A stretch of DNA of 50,000 bases from Botryococcus braunii (taxonomy: Eukaryota; Chlorophyta; Trebouxiophyceae): contig MVGU01001062.1 in assembly GCA_002005505.1 (NCBI GenBank), positions 112,501-162,500 on the forward strand, read 5' to 3'. This document shows, in pieces, positions 41,231 to 50,000 of this stretch. The position numbers and the translations under genes are program-made. Position 1 is the first letter of the stretch; each line of letters begins with the position of its first letter. The notes under the pieces were generated by a model. That model made no database searches and was not told where the DNA came from. It was given only the letters and a program-made list of their open reading frames with translations.

Positions 41231-43566
41231 GTATACCTCGGTGATTCGCAACCACTTCACTAAGCAATACTCCATTATGGGCAGATGCTCCAGATAGCTT
41301 GCGCAAACATTTACAGTCCAATTGGCATCCCCAAAAAAATTCCAATATGCAGTCTGCGCTACACAGAGGAGTCACGGAGAAAACCGTGCTAGTACCCAGA
41401 TTCAGCCCCTGAACCTTCCCATACAATGCTCAATAAAACAGATAATGCCACCTCTTGGAATGAAGCGTGAAGCCGCCTACTTTGTATTTCAACTGCCGAT
41501 TTTGAAGACCGGAGTAATGGTGGTTACTGACATGCACGCGATCCTGGCCCTGCAGGATTCACAGTGCATTGAAATATAAGAATGGCCAGGACGAAGTATA
41601 ACTCAAAACCCCTGCCTAAAACACCGACCCTGTACTTGCCTGCACACAGCCGCCAACAGCCCCAAGCAAAAGGCTGGTTCTCTCCACCTCCTGCCAGGGG
41701 CGAGAGCAGCTTCGAGACCAATACTGCCTCGAGAGTGCGTACAGCCACAGAAATTCTAGACGGATGTCTTAGAAGGGGAAAGCTTGCAGGCCCCCACCTG
41801 CTCACTGAGAGGAGTACACTCGGCTGAAACCGATCCAATGCGACCCTGACAGGATGCGAGTCAACATTAACGTTCAACCTGCAGGACACGGCCAAGTGGA
41901 ATCCTTGCATTGATCACATTAGCTGACCACGCAGCAGGGCACTACATGTATTCACCTTGAAAAACTAAGCCCGCACACCAAGAGCAAAGCAGACTGAATG
42001 GATGCGCTACTAGTGAGTTTCAGGCAGTCACATATACGGTTTGAAGCTGCACTCAGCTTGGATCATGCAGCTGAGTGCAAGGACACATGATTATCTTCTC
42101 CGCTACGGGGGTCTTAATTCTATTGATTAGGCTCGCCACAGTATCTCAGCACTCTCCAGCGGGGAGCTTGGTTCTCGAAAACCCCCCTGTTTACCGGAAT
42201 TGTGGCTGTGACACAACATTCTACGGCATTAATCCAATCGTGGTCAGGGTCTTCCAGTCAGATGGCACAATTTCTAAGTTTAGAATGTCTGTGCTAAATG
42301 GGTTACATTGTTTTTGGTGTGAAAGCTCAAAATACCCTTTCCACTAATGCAAATTTGCTTGCATGCATTTAAGCCTGCTACGACCAAAATTCAAAAAAGA
42401 GGGGGGGGGGGGGTGGGGGATTCCTACACAGCTACTTGGTCTGTATGCAAACTTAACCCCACTTCTTTCTAGCCTGTGAATCATGCAGGATTGCAGTGGG
42501 CACTACGCCTAAACAACCCCAAATATGGACCGCACATTCAAGCATGCCATACATGCCCTGGACGTGTGTTACTACACCACTAGTACTCCTCTGAAGCAAC
42601 CTTCCCCCTGTCCTTGTTGCACCTTTGCACCATCAGAAACAGCAAGCCTCTCCTGCCAAGGACATGCAAAAATATTCAAATCAGTTGCCCTCATGCAATG
42701 CCTCATGATTGGACCCTGACCATGCTACATGCTGCCCCTTGCGACAAGCCTACCCAAGCTTGGCGGCTACGAAACGTTTTTTGCCATGCTATATCTTGAG
42801 TGCCACAGAAATCTGGAAGGCTACAGATTCCCACTGAGCTGTTCCAGACCTCGTCCACAGCATCGTAAATTTACATTGGGGCTCAGACTCATTAGCACAT
42901 TTTATGTCACTTCAATATCCCACAACCACAACGAACTCTTGACCTATCTCCTGGGGGTTTCCATTCCAAGGTTTAGCCACGACCAACCTTGATGGACATT
43001 CCATCCCGCCATGCACTTCAAAAGAGTGCTCTGTGCTCGCCGGTAGCCAACGAAGATGGCTGGATGTATGTACCAGCATCTTCCGTTGACTGGACGCACA
43101 TGCACACACTACTGCCAAGTCAGTCCGAGTGAAGCATGATCGTGTCCCCACACGGCCTATGGTCTTGGAAAACATAAGTCTCGAATGCAAACCGCCAGGA
43201 CTCCAACAATAATGTCATCCTGACATGGTGCTCGAACTAGGATTGCTCCAGACACACGAGCCATGGCCATCCAACCGGAGTGCACGGCAGATCCCAAATG
43301 ATGCAGCCATGCTCTCTTGCAACATACTTTGCAAATTCACTGCTTCCAAGTCCTCTAGCCTCGCTGATTCTTGTAATACCATACGACCTCGCATCCCACA
43401 TGTGACACGCTCATCTCAATGACTCACTTCTAATCTAAGCTCTCTCAACACACCCAACAACTCCCTTGAACATAAACACTCACTCTGCCCAACAGTGTCC
43501 TTGATGACTAACACTCACTCCGCTTTGGCTGGGCGATGGTGCAATGAGAAATCCTCCCCTTCCTGC

Positions 43567-46500
43567 CTAGGATGGGGCTGTAAAGGTGCGTTTCAAGGGG
43601 CGTGACTCTCCGAAGCTGAATTCATCTGTCTTCTTCTTTGCTTTTGGAACGCTAGCATTATTTCCGCCCAGGCGACCCCCAAGAAGACCTCCGCAGTCCA
43701 CCATATTAAACCCAAAGGCCAAGAACACGAGACCTGCATCACACACATGATTCTTATGTTGTTACACTTCATATCTTGGAACTCTATCCTCTAATTAATT
43801 TCTGCTTTTTGCCCATTTTCCCATTTTCTCTCTCAATTCGCTTTGCAGTCCGTTATCGCCTTGTGCCACCATCAATTATTCAAAGTTTTTTCTGATTTGT
43901 TTCACAGCTGGAGCCTAAAACTGACAATGTAGCTCTTTTAGGGTTCCTAATATCCAGAGACCAAGTTTTTAGTGTCCGTAAAAATTATGCTGCTTCTATT
44001 GTTTATCCCCATACTAGGGAACATTGTGTAGGTCACAAATATTGAGTTACCATTCACACCCTGCATTCATGGGTAGACCTTGCCACAAGGACTTCATTTG
44101 TATGTGTCCAAACAACTAGCCATTCACTAATGGGACTTTAAAGCATGCGTTTGAGGAGATGGCCTTACCTTGCAGAGTCAAAAAGATTGAAAAACTCCAC
44201 TTGTTCACAGAGAAAATCCCGTAGATAGCAGACGTGAGCACAAAAGTGGACATCATCATCTCCCCAGCGTAGAACCTGCATGTGCGAGGAGCTGCCGACT
44301 GCGTCCCAGGCCTTTTGTCACTGGAGCCCAACTTTGTTGTGACGACCCACTCCTGCGCTTGCTTCAAGTCCAAAATCCCTGCAGCATAGACAATTCATCC
44401 ATCACCTACATGAAATAAAAGCAGCAGGATCCCTTTGTGTGTGTTTTGTGCAAAACAATCACTCAGGCGAAGATAATGAATGAATAGGACAGAAAAGCCA
44501 ACCCAATACAAACATGGTAACCAGGATCAAGTGAACATAAATCAAACCGTAATCTGCGAGAAATAATTATGAACTGTACATTAAACAGTCAGCAGAAGCC
44601 AACCAATCCACACACCAGAGAGTCAGGCCAAGACTTTACATACCAGCAATAACTGCCCACAGCTTCACAACGCCCATGGCATTCTCAAATAATACGTAGA
44701 GGATGCAGTGCAGCCACCCCTGCCCATCCACAATCCATTCAGGTGCCTGCAGTTCTAGAAAATTCTGGCTTGCCCTCAGGTGTAGTCAACCTCTGGAATT
44801 CACCAGGCTGCCCAGCTACGCTTACCAGGGTCAGCATGAGCACCATTCAACAACAATGATGACAATTATAGCATGCACAAGAACAGCCAACAAAACTAGA
44901 GTGTCGACCATGGCATCCATGCTCGGGAAAACACCTCCCATGTAGGTTGGATTTCCACGTCCATATATACTACTAGACCATTGTAGACAGGCTCTTGATT
45001 CACCCTCATACATTTGCCTGCCCATTGCAATATTATCAAACATCCTCGCACAACCTCATCTGTCCTGATTAAGATGCTCACCTTGGGAGTGAAGATAGCT
45101 GTTGTGATGGTGACAACAATAGGAAGATGAACCAGCGCCCAAAGGGGAATGGAAACCTGTTGGAACACACGCAAGCTTGAACATCCCGCATCTCATCAAT
45201 TAACTTGATCTGGGGCAAAAATCGTCTGGCCAGTGTGCTGGGTTAATCACGATATCAAGCAAATTCAATGAGTCAGCTCAGGACAGCAGAAAACCACGCC
45301 TTGGCAGGTCAACAATGGTCAAGACATGGCACCTGACTCCTCGAGAGTTAGTCACTTAGCCAAGCCAACAATTCACAAGGATACCTGCCCTTACGGACAC
45401 ATATCACAACAGCTCTAAGCCCCTTAGGAAGCTACTGGCAGAGCCATGTACCTCTGGCGTAAACATGGAGAGAGGCACCAATGTACAGAAGAAGCCAAGC
45501 GACACCCAGTGAGTGGCAAACTTGCGTATGCCAAAGTAGCATAAAATAAGACTGAGTTTGCTGGAAAGGGGCAAGCTGCTGTTCCAAATATCCACAGATG
45601 CCCTTCGCCACAATTGGACAGGTCCACAGGTCCACCTGTGCTGCTGCTTGCGGTATGCAAAAAAACTTGCTGGCAGCTGCACCACACAGAGTTTCAGCAG
45701 GTCAAAATTTGCAGAAAAGATTAGACACTGCAGATTCAATTTGGCCATCCGCGAAAGGGCAGCCTGGCCTCCACTGTCTCAAAATTCAGGTGTGTCTCAT
45801 CAAACAACAAACTCAAAAGACTTTGTCCAGTGAAACTAGCATTTTGCTTTTCCGCCTTTCTGGATCTGATTAAATTTACACAAAGTATGCTCAGGAAGTT
45901 TTACCTATCCTTCATCGGAAATATTAATGGAAAAGAAAGGTGAGGTGAGCAGGCTCTGACCTCATTAATGCAAGTGACATCCAACAGATAGATGGCCTTC
46001 CATCCATTAACAAAGGTTCGCAGCGACAGGTCCATGTCCTCGACAGTTGTACGGCTTTGCCAGCCTCCAACAGTAATGATTGTCTTCCGCCTCCAGACAC
46101 CTGGATGGCACAAACCTTCGATGATACACAGATTGCAGGAAGCTGCCTGCAGTAGCAGCGCAGCATATTTTCTTGGGGACCGGTGTCAAGGACAGCACGT
46201 GGTGAAGTACACATCTGAATGTTCAAGCAGAGAGCAGAGTTTGTCAAAGACTTCTCAGAAAGCAACTAGGACCTCCAGCATGACCCTTAACTATTTCAGG
46301 CAAAAGCTGACCCCTGGGAAACAGCACCCATCAACATACCTGCTGTTCCATTGAAGTTGAAGAACGTTCCTTCAGCAAAATTTACAAACTGCTCGCACTT
46401 GCAGTGGAAATTGAGGGAAATCTCCTGGGCCTGCAGCATGCACACACATCTCGGGCATGATGGACATTGGGATACAAGAAAAATGCAGACACACATTTTA

Positions 46501-48948
46501 GAGTGGAGCCATTTCACACAGCACAAATCCACATGCTTGACAATTGGCAAGCAACCCGAGGTCAGGATGCAGCATGCAACGTATGAGACGGATTCTCATC
46601 TGCCCAAAACGCTATTCAGCCCCATGGCTAGCTAGCATAATTTCAAATAAAGGTTCAAGAAAGATGTTTGCATACCTTCGTAAGATATGACTCATCAGGG
46701 TTGGCAAAAACCCACCGCGCTTGCACGTATCCAACCTCTGGATTGTCAATCAAGTACGGTACTGTAGAGGTCTGCACACAAATTCTCACACCAATTGTAT
46801 CAGTTCCTGAAGTTGTCCATGCCATAAATGAAGGGTTGTGTTTCATTTTAAGATTCCACTGCGTGTGATGCAGTCATGTGGCTGTTGACCTTGCTTTAAA
46901 ATCACTGCGGGGTACGAGACTTTTACTCATGATAGAACCTGGTAAGGGTACCCCTCCTAAAGCCATTGCAAGGGTGGCAGTGGATCCCATGACAATAATA
47001 TGTAGATCCCACAAAATTAACAATTGCAGTACCCAATTGCTCCATGCTTCAACAGTTCCCCTGATTCCTCTATCACATGCACATCTTTCCAGCCTCTTCC
47101 GCCCCTCCCCATCTTTTCTTGGGACAACGGGGGCATCGGGAATGCACACCAGAAAATCAGGCTCTGGCTTGAAGTCTGCATCGAATATTGCAACATAGTC
47201 ATAGTCGCTTAACTGGTCCAAGCCCTGCAGGTAGCCCAGATACCCAAGCAAGGCATTAGGTGATGGAAGGTGCAACTTTCGAAGGGTTGGAACAATGTAG
47301 AAGCGTCCATCCACAGGCCCTATATCCCAGAGTCCTCGATGATTTTCAAACATGCACCAAAACACACTGAGCCCACACGCTTGTGCTCCATCCCCAACTG
47401 CCTTTCCCTTCCCAGTGGGACTGTTTACTTGCTCCACATATACGTACAGCTACCCCAATCAATGCCAACTTCAGAAGAAGCTCCCGTCTAAGCAAGCATG
47501 CCACAGCTCTACGCTACCTCTCAAAACCAACCGCTCTTCGCAAGAGTAAAAAGGCACTTACGTCCTTTAAAGCACCAGCTTTGTATCCTGCACGGTTGGT
47601 TCTCCGCATGGCATATGCGTTTACGCCTCGTTCCCTCCACTCTGCAATTTTGTCATCCACTAAATCCCGTGTAACTTTGTCTGTCGAGTCATCCAGGACC
47701 TGCACCAGTCCATGCGCAACGTCTGTGAGCATACAAACTTCCGGGAGGAGTAAAAGTTGCCATTTGTTATTGTAATAGGTCAGAAATGAATATGTCTATG
47801 CATCCCCTTCGTCGATCCTCCCTCCAAAGATGGTTTTAGGTCCAGCATCTTCAAGGAGGTCAAGGCCACTTCACCACCATCATAAACCGAGGGTAAACCA
47901 TGTGCAGATGATGCTCCAAAATATATACCAAACCCACCCGAAAATGATTGGTGAAACCCTTCCCAATTGTCCCTCACTATGACCCTCCAATGGGTGGGAG
48001 AGAAGGTCGCCTTGAGGCCCAACAAAGTGATGACAAGGCCTGTTATGGACTCAGACTTCCTTCATTCAAGAGTAAGAGATCCCCCAAGATTGGCTTCCAC
48101 ATTGGAGAGGAAGCCAAGGTAATCCCACAGTCACCAAGCACCCACATTCTAAAGTGCTAGAGCTTCCATCGTAACCTCCGATCAGATGAGGCCGGAATTT
48201 CATGTTCTTACTTCTATCAGAAGGTCTCTACCAGTAGGGCATCAAACTTCAACTAGAATGCAACGAGAATAATAACCAAAATTTTGGTTGGCTGATCATG
48301 GAAACATTCGACTCGCACGAGTGCAGCCAGACCACTGATCTCGTGCCGGCCACCTTCCGAAACAGCTGACAACGACTAACAACAAAGTAACAATTAATGA
48401 TCCAGCAGACTCTGGATAATTTATATATACCCTCCAGGAAACGGTCAAGAAGGAAAAGCATTGGAAGCCCGTGTAGAGAGATGCCAACCTGGACACAAAA
48501 CCGCTCCCGCGGCCAAGCCATTTCGCAGGCAGAATCAATGATGCTTTGGCAAACTGCACGTTCATTAAACATAGGCAGCTGAACAGCGACCTGTTCCACC
48601 GGCACACATTAAGTTGCCATTCCGATACCAGAAACATCGAGTAGTTGGACCACGTTACCGGACCGGTTTGAGTAGAAAGAAGTCCGTAAAGTCAGGCCAA
48701 ACAAGAAACCACACCTTCGGATAAGCTGCAGCATTGCTTGCGGGGTCTGGCAACTTTCTAGGCTGGTAGTCATGCTCCGGTTTGTGGCCCGTTAAGTACC
48801 ACCGGAGACTGACCTTGGCATATACCCAGACCTTATACAGCCTGTCCAAGCTGACCAGTATGCTCAGAAAAACTGCAAGGCTGATCGCGGCCCGCAAAAG
48901 GTTGAGGTACAGGTGGTATAAGCCACTAAACGGCGATAAGCTGAGCAT
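43567..48948 (-). CDS. CSLA/CSLC-type cellulose-synthase-like glycosyltransferase (GT2)
   Basis: Family-2 processive beta-glycosyltransferase of the CSLA (mannan/glucomannan synthase) / CSLC (xyloglucan glucan synthase) group, expected in Golgi membranes. Twelve exons: 48948-48715, 48590-48489, 47699-47562, 47224-47150, 46771-46676, 46430-46340, 46100-45961, 45676-45452, 45156-45082, 44746-44644, 44378-44169, 43733-43567 (TAG). All join in frame to 551 aa; CSLA proteins are about 530. N-terminal membrane helix (residues about 15-37, [18 protein letters not shown]). Catalytic set intact: [15 protein letters not shown] (first Asp), [12 protein letters not shown] (DxD), [19 protein letters not shown] (TED) and RKQQHRW (QxxRW). 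C-terminal membrane segments follow in exons 8-12 ([44 protein letters not shown]). The tail [10 protein letters not shown] is Lys-rich. I cannot separate CSLA from CSLC by eye. Confidence 0.95.
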
Positions 48949-50000
48949 TTTCGTGGACTGCCGACGAGCTCAGTATTAAGCTGAAACTGGGCGGAGCGAG
49001 GCTAATGGCAGAGATACGCCACGCTCCCCCCTCCAAACAATGATCCTTCCAACTCCTGAGCAGCGATCAAGCAAGCTGGCCGTGATAAGGTGTTACTGTG
49101 TGGCCGAGTGGGCCTGCCGCAGTCCAAGCTGTAGCCGCTGATTGCACCCAAACACCTTCGAGTAACACCGGAAAACCGGTGTGGAAACAAGCTCAGGCAT
49201 TGACCATCACTTCCAAGACCCAGCAACTAGCTGAATTTATTCAACGGTTTCAAGAAGAATTGCTTCACCGGGACCAAGCTTGCCCCAAAAACGACCTTAT
49301 GTGCCGTTGGAAAACAGTACTAGAACACGATAACGATCACCTTGGTTGCCGCAAGCGGCAGTGTGACACAAACTTCAGTGATCAACACAAAGTCAAGGAT
49401 ACCACAATACCGACAGCACCTGACCGACCGACATCGCACTTCGCCCGACTGACGGGTAGGGGTGAACGGGGGAGGTCGGTGCAGGCGGGTGCCCTGGAGG
49501 AATATAATCCACAGAATCGAGCGCAATAATTGCGATTTTCGTGGGTGTGACGATTGAAAGATACCAGGTTGAGGGAATTTGGGGGGTCTAGAGACCCTTG
49601 ATTGTGGAATTAATTGGAGGGTCCCACCATCCGATCGCGGTACTCATCATTCCGACATCCGGAAAGACACGGGATCACGATTCCAATACTCACGTGCGGA
49701 AGATGAGACGGCAGCGATCCATGACCTCACATGACGGTACAAGCACTACGTGGCATCGGGGTTGTGCTTGGAAGCCCAGGGCCGTAAGGATCTTGGGGCC
49801 TTGGCGCGCTTCGTGGGATCAGACGCTAGCCACACGCTTTGGACATTTGTCCAGCCCCCAATTTGGTGCTCCCGACAACCGAGCCCGTCGAAACCTAGAC
49901 CGTGTTCCTTCAACGACTGTTATTTTCTCCCGCCGGAGTTACTGGCGACGGGTATCCTAGGGCATCTTTCCGTTTGCCAACATGCATTTGGTCCAGTTTG
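48949..50000. other. Right edge: CSLA/C upstream region, no gene recognised
   Basis: Expected to hold the promoter and 5' UTR of the glycosyltransferase gene. A 143-codon plus-strand frame (49098-49529) begins with a non-ATG codon and has no recognisable domain; I do not call it. Confidence 0.4.

Noticed and set aside
44116..44168. CSLA/C C-terminus ending KVPLVNG at 44116
   Set aside because: A strong donor (CAAG|GTAAGG) precedes it, and exon 43733-43567 restores the family's last membrane segment in the correct phase.
49098..49529. 143-codon plus-strand frame at the right edge
   Set aside because: Non-ATG start, no domain, upstream of and antisense to the CSLA/C gene. No support.

Overview
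This window is eukaryotic nuclear DNA. It carries four multi-exon genes with GT-AG introns, long introns and intergenic stretches, very many long (CA)n and (GA)n tracts, and scattered transposon debris. The recognisable genes are a Syntaxin-18/SYP81-type SNARE, the U3 snoRNP protein IMP3, a type-III J-protein with a DnaJ-X domain, and a plant-type cellulose-synthase-like CSLA/CSLC glycosyltransferase. Together they indicate the green (plant) lineage. The intermediate GC content, long repeat-filled introns and unsplit CSLA/C-type enzyme would suit a streptophyte alga such as Chara. That assignment is inference; no marker gene fixes the species.

Layout. 1.5-5.6 kb (+): six C-terminal exons of the SYP81-like SNARE; the first exon was not found. 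7.56-8.81 kb (-): complete four-exon IMP3, tail-to-tail with the SNARE. 8.8-11.6 kb: intergenic, with a nested palindrome at 10.53-10.71 kb. 11.58-34.67 kb (-): one chain of about 25 exons that I read as a single gene. Exons 1-8 encode a J-domain with HPE in place of HPD and a full DnaJ-X domain (about 341 aa). The following 16 or 17 exons, all phase 0 at both ends, encode about 1,000 aa of Ala-rich amphipathic helix punctuated by proline at alternating 11- and 12-residue spacing. Such a tail is not part of known X-type J-proteins. 34.7-43.5 kb: gene-poor, with microsatellites, direct duplications and degraded LINE remnants. 43.57-48.95 kb (-): complete 12-exon CSLA/CSLC-like gene (551 aa). 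48.95-50 kb: nothing recognised.

The large intron at 22.33-25.08 kb of the J-protein gene holds a nearly perfect inverted repeat of about 787 bp per arm. Each arm carries a copy of the same intronless ORF of unknown family. If the host gene is transcribed as modelled, that intron would fold into a long hairpin RNA.

The four genes belong to separate housekeeping processes (ER SNARE fusion, 18S rRNA processing, Hsp70 co-chaperone function, Golgi hemicellulose synthesis). There is no sign of co-regulation. All exon boundaries were set by hand from splice consensus, reading-frame continuity and remembered family patterns; no alignment or transcript was available.
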